Below, piece after piece: positions 9,460-18,133 of a stretch of DNA of 64,000 nucleotides. The stretch spans positions 434,001-498,000 of the forward strand of contig NZ_FTLX01000001.1 in assembly GCF_900156125.1 (NCBI RefSeq). The letters are read 5' to 3'. The notes below the pieces were generated by a model, which saw only the letters and a program-made list of their open reading frames with translations, ran no database searches and had not been told where the DNA came from. The DNA comes from Domibacillus enclensis (lineage in GTDB: Bacteria; Bacillota; Bacilli; Bacillales; Domibacillaceae). Numbering within the stretch: position 1 is the first letter of the stretch; each line of letters opens with the position of its first letter. The position numbers and the translations under genes were made by a program.

Positions 9460-9846
<387 letters not shown>

Positions 9847-9940
9847 TTAAAATCCCTCTTCAATTAGCAGGATTTACCTGCTTGATATCGTCACGTTTTC
9901 TATCTTACTAAATCCGGTCTATTCCTGCAAGTCGTTTCCT

Positions 9941-10027
9941 TTAATTTACAATAAACAACCAATAATAGATGCCCCACCCGAACGCCATCACTGTTAATAA
10001 AAGAAGTAAAATAATGTTATTTTTCAT
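9941..10027 (-). CDS. 28-residue single-span membrane miniprotein
   Basis: ATG at 10027, six bases after AGGAGA, opens a 28-codon frame ending TAA at 9941. The product starts MKNN and is then almost wholly hydrophobic (NIILLLLLTVMAFGWGIYYW), a single membrane helix with a short polar end. The start lies 11 bases after the lysA stop, so it is very likely co-transcribed with lysA. I know of no function. Similar short hydrophobic proteins are common and poorly annotated in Bacillaceae. The strong ribosome-binding site and clean hydrophobicity support a real gene. Confidence 0.55.
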   Translation of the reverse strand: MKNNIILLLLLTVMAFGWGIYYWLFIVN

Positions 10028-10038
10028 CGTTTCTCCTC

Positions 10039-11358
10039 TTAATTCGGCTGCGGCAGCCCGAGCGGCAGATCCAGCTTCACTAAGTCATCGTACGTTTCAC
10101 GGCGAATGACCAGCTTTGCTTCGCCCTTTTCAGCAAAGACAACCGGCGGACGCGGAATGCGGTTATAATTATTCGCCATCGAGTAGCCGTATGCACCCGT
10201 ACAGAACATCGCCAGCAAATCGCCGGCTTCCGCCTTTGGCAGCGGGACATCCCAAATGAGCATATCACCGGATTCACAGCACTTTCCTGCAATCGAGACG
10301 GTTTCTTCAACCGGATCATTTACCCGGTTGGCGAGCACAGCTTCGTATTTCGCTTCATAAAGAGCCGGACGAATATTATCACTCATGCCGCCATCTACCG
10401 CTACATACTTCCGCACGTTCGGCACATCTTTCACAGAGCCTGTTTCGTAAATGGTCACTCCGGCATCTCCAACAAGCGAACGACCCGGCTCAATCCAGAT
10501 TTCGGGCATGCTGATGCCGGCTTTTTTCGTTTCCGCCTGCACTTTGCGAATAATTTCCTCTACATAAGCGGCCGGCTCAAGTGGATCATCTTCTGCTGTG
10601 TAGCGAATACCAAAACCGCCGCCCAGGTTCAAAACCTTTGCTTCAAACGACAGGCGGCTGCGCCAATCTGCCAATTTTCCGATAATTTTTTCCGCTGCCA
10701 GGACAAAGCCTGTTGTTTCAAAAATTTGCGAACCGATATGGCAGTGAAGACCCAGCACATCAACATACGGTTTTTCCGATGCGATCTTCAGTGCTTCTTC
10801 CGCCTGGCCGTTATTTAAATCAAAACCAAATTTAGAATCCTCTTGTCCGGTTAAAATATAATCATGCGTGTGGGCTTCAATGCCTGGCGTGATGCGAAGC
10901 AGAATGCTCATTTCCTGTTTTCTCGCTTCACTGATGTCGCCAATCATGTCCAGCTCAAAAAAATTATCCACCACAATGCAGCCGATTTTTGCGTCGAAGG
11001 CCATTTCCAGCTCTTCCCGGCTTTTATTGTTTCCATGAAAATGAATGCGTTCGACTGGAAATCCCGCTTTTTGCGCTGTATATAATTCGCCGCCGGACAC
11101 AACGTCGAGTGAAAGCTCTTCCTGCTCCGCGAGCTGCATCATCGCGATTGAAGCGAATGCCTTGCTCGCATACGCCACCTGCGCAGTAACACCTAACTGG
11201 TCAAACGTCCGCTTAAATCCTCTTGCGCGCTCTCGAATAAGCGCGACGTCATACAAGTAAAGAGGTGTGCCGAACTGCGCGGCAGCATCTACGACGTTTA
11301 CGCCTCCAATTTCCAACTGTCCACGGTCATTTACGGCCGCTGTACCGTATGTATGCAT
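10039..11358 (-). CDS. lysA: Diaminopimelate decarboxylase
   Basis: Last enzyme of lysine biosynthesis: pyridoxal-phosphate enzyme turning meso-diaminopimelate into lysine and CO2. Fold-III (alanine racemase-like) barrel with the cofactor lysine K66 in VAYASKAF, the glycine-rich phosphate loop NLGGGFGIRY near residue 235, and the C-terminal active-site CESGDML and GAYGYSMANNYN motifs. Its 439 residues are normal for the family. It sits downstream of the spoVA genes as in B. subtilis, with its own promoter, and a 28-codon gene follows 11 bases after the stop. Confidence 0.97.
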   Translation of the reverse strand: MHTYGTAAVNDRGQLEIGGVNVVDAAAQFGTPLYLYDVALIRERARGFKRTFDQLGVTAQVAYASKAFASIAMMQLAEQEELSLDVVSGGELYTAQKAGFPVERIHFHGNNKSREELEMAFDAKIGCIVVDNFFELDMIGDISEARKQEMSILLRITPGIEAHTHDYILTGQEDSKFGFDLNNGQAEEALKIASEKPYVDVLGLHCHIGSQIFETTGFVLAAEKIIGKLADWRSRLSFEAKVLNLGGGFGIRYTAEDDPLEPAAYVEEIIRKVQAETKKAGISMPEIWIEPGRSLVGDAGVTIYETGSVKDVPNVRKYVAVDGGMSDNIRPALYEAKYEAVLANRVNDPVEETVSIAGKCCESGDMLIWDVPLPKAEAGDLLAMFCTGAYGYSMANNYNRIPRPPVVFAEKGEAKLVIRRETYDDLVKLDLPLGLPQPN

Positions 11359-11417
11359 ATGTATAATCGCCCCGTTCTATAATCATTCTGCCGTTTTATT
11401 GGCATGAGAATAAAAGT

Positions 11418-11446
11418 ACTATATCATACATTCCACCCCCGCTCAA
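11418..11446 (-). promoter_or_regulatory. Sigma-A promoter of lysA
   Basis: Minus-strand TTGAGC (11446-11441) and TATAGT (11423-11418) have a 17-base spacer. The leader to the lysA ATG is only about 50 bases, too short for a lysine riboswitch. Confidence 0.6.
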
Positions 11447-11464
11447 TATAGGAAAAAACACCAG

Positions 11465-11505
11465 ACAAAGGGAGTCTACCGGTTGATTTCCGGTATTCCC
11501 TTTTG
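11465..11505 (-). terminator. Hairpin at the end of spoVAF
   Basis: AAAGGGA and TACCGG pair with CCGGTA and TCCCTTT around a seven-base loop; a T-run follows eight bases later on the minus strand. The spoVAF stop codon is inside the stem. It probably ends the spoIIA-spoVA transcript before the lysA promoter. Confidence 0.5.
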
Positions 11506-12879
11506 CTGCGGTGCCTGGCGTCGAATCAATATGGTGCAGAGCGAAGCAAAGTCAAACGGAACGAGTGGCCATAAATACGGCACATCAAACGGCTTTAAGC
11601 GGACCAAATAAAAAAACAGAAGCAAAACGGCGACGACAAACCCGACCGGACCGAACACGGCAACGGCCGCAATAAAAAACAATCGGGTCATTTTATTTGC
11701 AAGGCCCAGCTCGTAGCTTGGCGTTGAAAATGTGCCGATCGAAGCAAGCGCTGTGTACAGGATCACCTCAGGTACAAAAAGCCCGGTATCAATCGCAATT
11801 TGCCCAATCAAGACAGCGGCAACCAGACCCATTGCCGTTGATAAAGGCTGGGGCGTGTGAATCGCCGCAATCCGGAGCCATTCAATACCAACATCTGCAA
11901 TCAAAATTTGTGCTGCAAGCGGAATGTTCGTTTCTTCATTCGGCCCGATAAAGGAAAGGGATTTCGGCAGCATATCGGGATTTTGTGCGAACAAAAACCA
12001 GAGCGGCAGCAAAAACAGCGACATAATCAGTCCGATAAAACGAAGCAGCCGGATAAAGGTGCCGGCAGCCGGCAGCTGGCGGTATTCTTCTGCATGCTGC
12101 ATGTGCTGCCAGTAGGTGGAAGGCATCATCATCACAGCCGGCGACGTGTCTGTATAAAGCAGCACATGTCCTTCTAGCAGATGGGCGGCAGCGATGTCTG
12201 CCCGTTCCGTATAGCGGACAAGTGGAAAGGGGTTAAAGCGCTGCTTGATTAAAAATTCCTCAACGGTTTTATCCGCCATCGGGACACCATTTGTTTCAAT
12301 GGACTCCACTTCTTTTTTCACTTTGTCGACCAGAGCCTGGTGGGCAAGGCCGTCAATATAACCTATTGCTATATCCGTTTTTGACGACTCACCTGCCTTC
12401 ATCATTTCAAAGCGAAGCCTGCCGTCACGAATGCGCCGTCTCGTCAGTGCGGTATTCACGATAATGTTCTCCACAAAGCCGTCACGCGACCCTCTCACGA
12501 CTTTTTCCGTATCCGGCTCCTCCGGCTGCCTTCCCGGGTAGCTTCTGACGTCAATGGTAAACAGCGCGCCAGGAACCGCAATGACAATCAAGCCGGACAA
12601 CAAAGCAACCGGGAGCTTGGCGCGATCCTTTACTTCCTCTACCGCCTGGTGAACAAGGTGTTCTTTCACTAAATAGGCAGCCGCTTCCTTTCTTTTTCGT
12701 TCAAGCGACACGAGTGATTCCATTAGTTCAATAATAAATTGCGTTTCACACAATCCATTCACAAAATAAAGATGGAGCGGTTCTCCGGCAACGATCAACC
12801 GTCTTACACCTGTATCAAAGCTTTTGCCCAGTCCCGCTTCTTCTTCTAGAAATGCATCTATTTCGTCAGGCTGAAACAT
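11476..12879 (-). CDS. spoVAF: Spore germination protein SpoVAF
   Basis: Homologue of GerA-type germinant receptor A subunits, encoded last in the spoVA operon and made in the forespore. It has a soluble N-terminal half and a membrane part with about five helices (residues 285-450), including the conserved GERAB-like stretch PAVMMMPSTYWQHMQHAEEYRQLPA and the later PQPLSTAMGLVAAVLIGQIAI. I start at ATG 12879, eight bases after AAAGGAG, giving 467 residues; the frame to 12918 reads back into spoVAB. It follows spoVAB directly because spoVAC, spoVAD and spoVAE are absent here. Confidence 0.92.
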   Translation of the reverse strand: MFQPDEIDAFLEEEAGLGKSFDTGVRRLIVAGEPLHLYFVNGLCETQFIIELMESLVSLERKRKEAAAYLVKEHLVHQAVEEVKDRAKLPVALLSGLIVIAVPGALFTIDVRSYPGRQPEEPDTEKVVRGSRDGFVENIIVNTALTRRRIRDGRLRFEMMKAGESSKTDIAIGYIDGLAHQALVDKVKKEVESIETNGVPMADKTVEEFLIKQRFNPFPLVRYTERADIAAAHLLEGHVLLYTDTSPAVMMMPSTYWQHMQHAEEYRQLPAAGTFIRLLRFIGLIMSLFLLPLWFLFAQNPDMLPKSLSFIGPNEETNIPLAAQILIADVGIEWLRIAAIHTPQPLSTAMGLVAAVLIGQIAIDTGLFVPEVILYTALASIGTFSTPSYELGLANKMTRLFFIAAVAVFGPVGFVVAVLLLFFYLVRLKPFDVPYLWPLVPFDFASLCTILIRRQAPQQKGIPEINR

Positions 12880-12893
12880 ACATAACACTCCTT

Positions 12894-13310
12894 TCACATC
12901 TTCCAAAATAAAATCCATTGAATGAGGGAGCCGGTTGTTTTTCCAAGTGCCACTGCCATCATCAGCCCATTAATGTTGTGAAAAACACCGGCTCTGCGTG
13001 AAAGAATGGGAAAGACATTCAACACCTCGGTTAATGCTGCAGCCGCCATGCCAATAAAAAGGCCGCTGAACAGCCCGATCAAAACAGTGGATGCAGCCGG
13101 AAGGTGAAGATGGACCGGAAAAATATGCAATAAAGTCCCGGCTAAAACACCAAGCACAAGCGCGAGCTCATAGGAGTGAATGCGTGACTTCGTTTTTGTA
13201 GCGGACATTAAGCGCGGAATCACGCCGAGAACGGTAATAAATGCCACATATCCCGCCCCCGTCGCCAGTCCCCCGGATACACCTAAAAAAAGAATAAGCA
13301 AAGCGATCAT
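12894..13310 (-). CDS. spoVAB: Stage V sporulation protein AB
   Basis: Small integral membrane protein of the SpoVA group, which handles dipicolinic acid movement during sporulation and germination. It has four hydrophobic segments, with conserved LGVSGGLATGAGYVAF at the N-terminus and GLFIGMAAAALTEVLNVFPIL near residue 90. The ATG at 13310 lies one base after the spoVAA stop and gives 138 residues, near the B. subtilis length. The in-frame ATG at 13331 has no Shine-Dalgarno site. Confidence 0.9.
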   Translation of the reverse strand: MIALLILFLGVSGGLATGAGYVAFITVLGVIPRLMSATKTKSRIHSYELALVLGVLAGTLLHIFPVHLHLPAASTVLIGLFSGLFIGMAAAALTEVLNVFPILSRRAGVFHNINGLMMAVALGKTTGSLIQWILFWKM

Positions 13311-13311
13311 G

Positions 13312-13908
13312 TCACTTCTGTTCCTTTTCATTCGCGGCTAAGTAGCCATTGATATCTTCTTCATACTTAAACATTTCTAAATCGAGCGGACCCGGTTCTT
13401 CATTTAACCGCTTTTGCCAGAGTCTATTGAAAAACAGAATCATTCCGAGACCAAGACCGATCGAATATGGAATTTGCAGCAAAAGCGGCTGATCATTTTT
13501 CTCGCCGGTTATTTTTTCATACAATAAAACATGCACCTTCTGCATGGAAACATCCTCGTGAAAATTCATTATCGTCAACGCCGCTCCGGTGAACAGCACA
13601 ATCCAGACGAGCGCTATTTTCCAAAAAGCAGCAGGACTGTCTGCCGGCTGAAAACTGACGATTGCTTCGGTTTCTCCGGCGATGACCACCCGAGCTTCCG
13701 GAAAAATGGTTTTGACTGCGCCAATCACATCCAATACGGTCACGACGACTACATTTCCGGCGGATGGCTTAATCGTTTTAACAATCAACTGGCTCAATAG
13801 CCGCTTTGTTTGTTCATCCACTTCTGCATCAGCCACATCAAAAAAAGAAATGCGCCGTTCGTCAAGGCGAACATGGCGCTTTAAGCTGATATAAATGATT
13901 TGATCCAT
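13312..13908 (-). CDS. spoVAA: Stage V sporulation protein AA
   Basis: SpoVA component with an N-terminal soluble domain and two C-terminal membrane helices (about residues 92-112 and 145-162). Highly conserved segments are ALTIMNFHEDVSMQKVHVLL and LLQIPYSIGLGLGMILFFN followed by KRLNEEPGPLDLEMF, matching B. subtilis SpoVAA. The ATG at 13908 is preceded by GGAGGT. It lies 39 bases after sigF and is probably read both from the spoIIA transcript and from a forespore promoter, which I could not place with confidence. Confidence 0.93.
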   Translation of the reverse strand: MDQIIYISLKRHVRLDERRISFFDVADAEVDEQTKRLLSQLIVKTIKPSAGNVVVVTVLDVIGAVKTIFPEARVVIAGETEAIVSFQPADSPAAFWKIALVWIVLFTGAALTIMNFHEDVSMQKVHVLLYEKITGEKNDQPLLLQIPYSIGLGLGMILFFNRLWQKRLNEEPGPLDLEMFKYEEDINGYLAANEKEQK

Positions 13909-13947
13909 AGCAGCACCTCCGCTTTTTACGCAGTTTTTCCGTGCCGG

Positions 13948-14685
13948 CTATTTTTTATTCATATCCATTCGCAAGCTTTTAATAATTTGCTTTTCAAGCC
14001 TTGAAACCTGAACTTGAGAAATACCGAGCCGCCTGGCCGTTTCAGCTTGTGTGAAATCCTTGTAAAAACGAAGATATACAATCAGCTGGTCTCTCTCCGG
14101 CAGCTTCTCGACCGCTTCTTTGACAACAAGCGAATCAAACCATTTTACTTCGGGCGCTGCCAACTGATCGAGAATGGTAATCGGCTCTCCTTCATTTTCA
14201 TAAACGGTTTCATGAATCGATGCGAGCCGGCGGGAGGATTCCTGCGCCATTAACGCTTCTTCCATCGGGATGTCAAGTCTTTCTGCCAGTTCTCCGATAG
14301 AAGGCGGGCGTCCGAATTCGGCCGTATACGCCTCGCGTTCGCGCCTCATTTTCCCCGCAGTTTCTTTTAGCCTTCTGCTCACTTTTACTTCCCCGTCATC
14401 ACGAAGAAACCGCTGAATTTCGCCAATAATCATCGGAACGGCATACGTAGAAAATTTCACGTTGTAGGACAGATCGAATTTATCTATACACTTCAGCAAG
14501 CCAATACACCCAATTTGAAATAAATCCTCTGCATCATGACCGCGGTTTAAAAACCGGTGCACAACCGACCAGACAAGCCGTGTGTTCCACTCCACCAGTT
14601 TATTGCGTGCTTCTGCATCTCCATTTTGGCTTTTCCGGATTAACGATTTCACTTCCGCGTCTGACAGCTGAACTGCCTGTTTCAT
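13948..14685 (-). CDS. sigF: RNA polymerase sigma factor SigF
   Basis: First forespore-specific sigma factor. The 245 residues contain region 2 (RFLNRGHDAEDLFQIGCIGLLKCIDKFD, then YAVPMIIGEIQRFLRDDG for -10 recognition), region 3, and region 4 with the helix-turn-helix DFTQAETARRLGISQVQVSRLEK. All features are those of sigma-F. It ends the spoIIA tricistron: SpoIIAB binds it until SpoIIAA, dephosphorylated by SpoIIE, releases it. AAAGGGTG precedes the ATG. Confidence 0.97.
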   Translation of the reverse strand: MKQAVQLSDAEVKSLIRKSQNGDAEARNKLVEWNTRLVWSVVHRFLNRGHDAEDLFQIGCIGLLKCIDKFDLSYNVKFSTYAVPMIIGEIQRFLRDDGEVKVSRRLKETAGKMRREREAYTAEFGRPPSIGELAERLDIPMEEALMAQESSRRLASIHETVYENEGEPITILDQLAAPEVKWFDSLVVKEAVEKLPERDQLIVYLRFYKDFTQAETARRLGISQVQVSRLEKQIIKSLRMDMNKK

Positions 14686-14703
14686 TGTGCTGCACCCTTT
14701 TGT

Positions 14704-15144
14704 TCACACACAATTAACACGCTTTCCGGCAAGCCGCTTTTTAAACCGGACGACCGTGCCGGACGAGCTGCTTGATTCAACCTCCAGACGGTCTGTAAAA
14801 TGCTCCATAATCGTAAAGCCCATGCCGGCCCGTTCCATCTCCGGCTTGGTCGTAAACAACGGTTCTTTCGCTTCTTCAATGTTATCGATGCCTCTGCCTT
14901 CGTCCCGAATGACGACGTCAATTTCTCCGTCTTCAATGGTCGCGCTAATATAAACCATGCCAGCAGGATTGCTGTCATAGCCGTGAATAATGGCATTGGT
15001 TACCGCTTCTGACACAGCCGTTTTCAGCTCCGCCAGGTCATCCACTGTCGGGTTCAGCTTTGCGGCAAAGGAAGCCACCGCAACTCGGGCAAAGGCTTCG
15101 TTTTCGCCCAGTGCATTAAAGGAAATGTTTACCGCATTTTGCAT
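14704..15144 (-). CDS. spoIIAB: Anti-sigma F factor / serine kinase SpoIIAB
   Basis: GHKL-family protein that holds sigma-F inactive and phosphorylates SpoIIAA. The N-box (SEAVTNAIIHGYD, near residue 45), the ATP-lid motif IRDEGRGIDNIEEA and the GMGFTIMEHFTD G2 box are present in 146 residues. The start overlaps the spoIIAA end by 16 bases and follows GGGGGAA, giving translational coupling that keeps the two proteins in ratio. Confidence 0.97.
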   Translation of the reverse strand: MQNAVNISFNALGENEAFARVAVASFAAKLNPTVDDLAELKTAVSEAVTNAIIHGYDSNPAGMVYISATIEDGEIDVVIRDEGRGIDNIEEAKEPLFTTKPEMERAGMGFTIMEHFTDRLEVESSSSSGTVVRFKKRLAGKRVNCV

Positions 15145-15491
15145 GATGATTCCCCCAATCGGTCGAGTGCTTCTTGTTCAGTTTGGTCAATATACATAAT
15201 TTTAAACAGGCCCGAAAGCTGAAAAAGCCGTTTCACCTGCGTATTTAATCCGCAAACTGACACACTGCCGCCCATTTCATTTACTTGGCGGTACCGTCCA
15301 AGGATGACGCCCAAACCCGAGCTGTCCATGAAAGGAAGACCTGACAGGTTCCAAATAAGATGCTGCGACTGGTTTTCGTCTATTTGCTGTTCCGTAAATT
15401 CCTTTACCTGTTCGGAGTAATAGTGGTCCAGCTCCCCTGTCAGTCGGATGATGAGGACTTTTCCCTGCGCTTCTGCTTTCATGGTTACCAT
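15129..15491 (-). CDS. spoIIAA: Anti-sigma F factor antagonist SpoIIAA
   Basis: STAS-domain protein which, unphosphorylated, displaces SpoIIAB from sigma-F. The phosphorylated serine is S58 in FMDSSGLGVILG, the same position as in B. subtilis. The 120 residues cover the whole domain. GGAGG precedes the ATG at 15491. It is first gene of the spoIIA operon, with a sigma-H promoter and Spo0A box upstream. Confidence 0.97.
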   Translation of the reverse strand: MVTMKAEAQGKVLIIRLTGELDHYYSEQVKEFTEQQIDENQSQHLIWNLSGLPFMDSSGLGVILGRYRQVNEMGGSVSVCGLNTQVKRLFQLSGLFKIMYIDQTEQEALDRLGESSCKMR

Positions 15492-15523
15492 ATGAATTCC
15501 TCCTTTATGTGCTGATACGTATC

Positions 15524-15549
15524 ATTCTTTCTCGCACAGCATTTTTCCT
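15524..15549 (-). promoter_or_regulatory. Sigma-H promoter of spoIIA
   Basis: AGGAAAAAT (15549-15541) and GAAT (15527-15524) on the minus strand are 13 bases apart, matching the sigma-H pattern AGGA...GAAT, about 33 bases upstream of the spoIIAA start. B. subtilis spoIIA uses the same class of promoter. Confidence 0.7.
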
Positions 15550-15583
15550 TCACCTTTCCAAAACTAGAAAAAACCTCTTATTT

Positions 15584-15590
15584 TTCGACA
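15584..15590 (-). promoter_or_regulatory. Spo0A box upstream of spoIIA
   Basis: A perfect TGTCGAA lies about 35 bases upstream of the sigma-H -35 box, the position expected for an activating Spo0A site. It directly abuts the T-run of a terminator. Confidence 0.65.
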
Positions 15591-15618
15591 AAAAAAAGGA
15601 ACTGACGAGTGTCAGTCC
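15590..15618 (-). terminator. Second terminator upstream of spoIIA
   Basis: GGACTGAC and GTCAGTTCC form a stem around a four-base loop, followed by eight T residues on the minus strand. A pdp terminator already exists about 340 bases upstream, so this one insulates spoIIA or is left from a gene lost between. Confidence 0.7.
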
Positions 15619-15720
15619 ACAGTGTTAAAAAACAACATGTCAATAGAATTCAGATGTTTTTTAGCGATGATTCATGTTTTTCAAATAAAAAATCAGTCTA
15701 ACTTTCTAAAAAATCATATT

Positions 15721-15888
15721 CAGGGGCTCCGGTCTGCCGGCTCCGCTTTCCTGTTGGGCGAACGCTGAACCAGCCCAAAAAGCGCGACTGTTTCAGCCTG
15801 TCCGCTCGTCCAACGGGAGTCTTCACCGCCCGCCCCTCCGAGCGCGAAGTCCTGCAGAAGCCGCCAGGACTGTGTTCTTACAAGCACA
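15721..15888. repeat. Dispersed GC-rich repeat, copy B
   Basis: Longer relative of the repeat at 5088-5204: same start CAGGGGCTCCGG, same core CACCGCCCGCCCCTCCGA (15824-15841) and CGCGAAGTCCTG, same end CAAGCACA, same orientation. It carries about 50 extra bases between the left end and the core. It lies where dacF would be expected in B. subtilis gene order. Confidence 0.75.
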
Positions 15889-15948
15889 ATAGCTCTGAAA
15901 AAGTGAATTACTCATCTGCTTTTCATTGACACATTCTTTTTCAACAGC

Positions 15949-15985
15949 AAAAAACCCGAACGGCTCGCAATAATGTTCGGGTTTG
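15949..15985 (-). terminator. Terminator of the drm-pupG-pdp operon
   Basis: CCCGAAC (15955-15961 on plus) pairs with GTTCGGG (15975-15981); six T residues follow on the minus strand, 13 bases after the pdp stop. Confidence 0.75.
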
Positions 15986-15997
15986 TTCATTATTCTT

Positions 15998-17302
15998 TTA
16001 TTCCGTAATGACTTTATGAATAAGGATTGGGCGCTCGGTTTTTTCCTGAGAAAAACGGTAGGCCTGTTTTACTTTTTGAATGGAGTCCTCAGGCGTTTCG
16101 GTGTCCGCGTGGAGTGTGACGAGGACATCTCCTTTTTGAACGGCGTCGCCGATTTTTTTCTTAAGGGTAATGCCGACAGCGTGATTGATTTCATCGTCCT
16201 TTGTTGCCCGGCCGGCGCCTAAATACATAGCGGCTACGCCAATTGACTCGGCGTCGATTTCGGATACGAAGCCTTCTTCATCTGACAAAACATCAATATG
16301 ATGCTTTGCCTGCGGCAGCTTGTCGGTGTCGTCAATCATGCTGACGTCTCCGCCCTGAGCTTCTATAAAGGAACGAAACGCGTCAAACGCTTTGCCATTT
16401 CCGATATTCTCTTCCAGTGTTTTGCGCGCCTCCGCATAATCACTGAATGCGTCTGCCAGCACCGTCATATGTGAGGCAATTTCAAGAGAAAGCTCTCTTA
16501 AATCCGGTACATCCGCTCCCTGTAAAATGGCGGCTGCTTCCTTGATTTCATTTGCATTGCCGACTTCATAGCCGAGCGGCTGGTTCATATCACTGATGAT
16601 GGCAACTGTTTTACGGCCAAGGTTATTGCCGATGGCGACCATTTCCTTTGCCAGAGACTCTGAATCTTCGAGCGTTTTCATGAATGCACCCGAGCCGGTT
16701 TTCACATCCAATACAATGCTGTCCGCACCCGAGGCAAGCTTTTTGCTCATAATGGAGCCGGCAATAAGCGGAATGGCTTCAACCGTTGCTGTCACATCGC
16801 GGAGCGCGTACAGCTTTTTATCCGCTGGTGCCAGGTTGCCTGTCTGGCCGGCAACCGCGAGCTTATGCTTGTTCACGTTTTCAATAAACTGCTCTTTTGA
16901 CATTTCAATCTGAAGGCCGCTTATCGCTTCCAGCTTATCCAGTGTGCCGCCTGTATGGCCAAGACCCCGGCCTGACATTTTGGCAACCGGCACGCCTGCT
17001 GACGCGACAAGCGGACCAACGATGAATGTCACCTTGTCCCCAACGCCGCCTGTTGAATGCTTGTCTACTTTGTGCCCCTCAATCGCAGACAGGTCGATCG
17101 TTTCACCTGAATCGACCATTGCCTGCGTCAGCACCGCGGTTTCGCGGGCTGTCATGCCTTGGAAATAGACGGCCATCATAAAAGCGGATGCCTGATAGTC
17201 CGGAATCTCCCCTTTCGTATAGCCTTCTACGAAAAACTGAATTTCGTTATCGGTCAATTCCTGTCCGTCTCGTTTGCTGTGAATAATATCGACCATTCTC
17301 AT
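15998..17302 (-). CDS. pdp: Pyrimidine-nucleoside phosphorylase
   Basis: Phosphorolysis of uridine and thymidine to the base plus (deoxy)ribose 1-phosphate. The family signature SGRGLGHTGGTLDKLEAI is near residue 110 and the phosphate-binding KHSTGGVGDK motif near 81. The 434 residues give the usual alpha, alpha/beta and C-terminal domains. It is third in a nucleoside salvage operon after drm and pupG; in B. subtilis pdp lies elsewhere with dra and nupC. Two ATGs (17302, 17296) are possible starts, with AAAGGTG upstream. Confidence 0.95.
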   Translation of the reverse strand: MRMVDIIHSKRDGQELTDNEIQFFVEGYTKGEIPDYQASAFMMAVYFQGMTARETAVLTQAMVDSGETIDLSAIEGHKVDKHSTGGVGDKVTFIVGPLVASAGVPVAKMSGRGLGHTGGTLDKLEAISGLQIEMSKEQFIENVNKHKLAVAGQTGNLAPADKKLYALRDVTATVEAIPLIAGSIMSKKLASGADSIVLDVKTGSGAFMKTLEDSESLAKEMVAIGNNLGRKTVAIISDMNQPLGYEVGNANEIKEAAAILQGADVPDLRELSLEIASHMTVLADAFSDYAEARKTLEENIGNGKAFDAFRSFIEAQGGDVSMIDDTDKLPQAKHHIDVLSDEEGFVSEIDAESIGVAAMYLGAGRATKDDEINHAVGITLKKKIGDAVQKGDVLVTLHADTETPEDSIQKVKQAYRFSQEKTERPILIHKVITE

Positions 17303-17317
17303 CTCGTCATCACACCT

Positions 17318-18133
17318 TTATAAAGATTTAACAATCTCTTTTACGTACGCAAGAAAAGCAGCCCGCACCTTCTCGGTTGTTTCAATGACTTCTTCATGCG
17401 CAAGCGGCTGATCCAAAATACCAGCAGCCATATTTGAAATACACGAGATGCCGAGAACCTTCATGCTGCTGTGGCGGGCCACAATGACTTCCGGAACGGT
17501 AGACATGCCGACTGCGTCTGCACCGAGCACACGCGCCATCCGAACTTCAGCAGGTGTTTCATACACAGGACCGGTATTGCCCGCATAAACGCCTTCCTTC
17601 ACCGAAAGACCGACCCGGCCGGCTGCATCCTTCGCCAGCGCTCTCAGCTCACGGCTGTAGGCTTCCGACATATCGGGGAACCGGACACCGAGCTCATTGT
17701 CGTTTTTGCCGATCAGCGGGTTGCCGCCCATTAAATTCAAGTGGTCGCTAATGAGCATTAGATCGCCTGGCTCAAATGATTCATTCACGCCGCCCGCAGC
17801 ATTTGTGACAATAACCGTTTCAATTCCAACTGCTTTCATGACACGAACCGGGAACGTTACCTGTTCAAATGAATAACCTTCATAATAATGGAAGCGTCCT
17901 TTCATTGCAGCTACTGTTTTGCCCGACAATGTGCCAATCACGAGCTCTCCGGCATGTCCTTCAACCGTCGAAACCGGAAAATGAGGAATCATTTCATACG
18001 GGATCGATACGGCATTTTCAACTTCATCTGCCAGAACGCCAAGTCCCGAGCCAAGAATCAAGCCAATTTCGGGCATTGTGCTGATTTTTCCTTCTAAAAA
18101 CTGCGCAGCTTCTTTAATGTGTGCAACGTTCAT
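17318..18133 (-). CDS. pupG: Purine-nucleoside phosphorylase PupG
   Basis: Trimeric purine nucleoside phosphorylase (PNP family 2) cleaving guanosine and inosine with phosphate. Diagnostic regions: [11 protein letters not shown] near residue 28, [43 protein letters not shown] and the specificity region [14 protein letters not shown]. The protein has 271 residues. Its start overlaps the drm stop (ATGA type, 18133-18130), so it is coupled to drm; the ribose 1-phosphate it makes is the substrate of Drm. Confidence 0.95.
   Translation of the reverse strand: MNVAHIKEAAQFLEGKISTMPEIGLILGSGLGVLADEVENAVSIPYEMIPHFPVSTVEGHAGELVIGTLSGKTVAAMKGRFHYYEGYSFEQVTFPVRVMKAVGIETVIVTNAAGGVNESFEPGDLMLISDHLNLMGGNPLIGKNDNELGVRFPDMSEAYSRELRALAKDAAGRVGLSVKEGVYAGNTGPVYETPAEVRMARVLGADAVGMSTVPEVIVARHSSMKVLGISCISNMAAGILDQPLAHEEVIETTEKVRAAFLAYVKEIVKSL

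Larger units (their letters stand above)
15492..15997. other. 506-base gap between spoIIAA and pdp
   Basis: No protein gene. From right to left on the minus strand it holds the pdp terminator, copy B of the dispersed repeat, a second strong terminator, a Spo0A box and the sigma-H promoter of spoIIA. B. subtilis carries dacF at this place; I see no remnant of a dacF reading frame. Confidence 0.8.

Noticed and set aside
11359-11475. Lysine riboswitch upstream of lysA
   Set aside because: The leader from the promoter to ATG is only about 50 bases and has no L-box structure.
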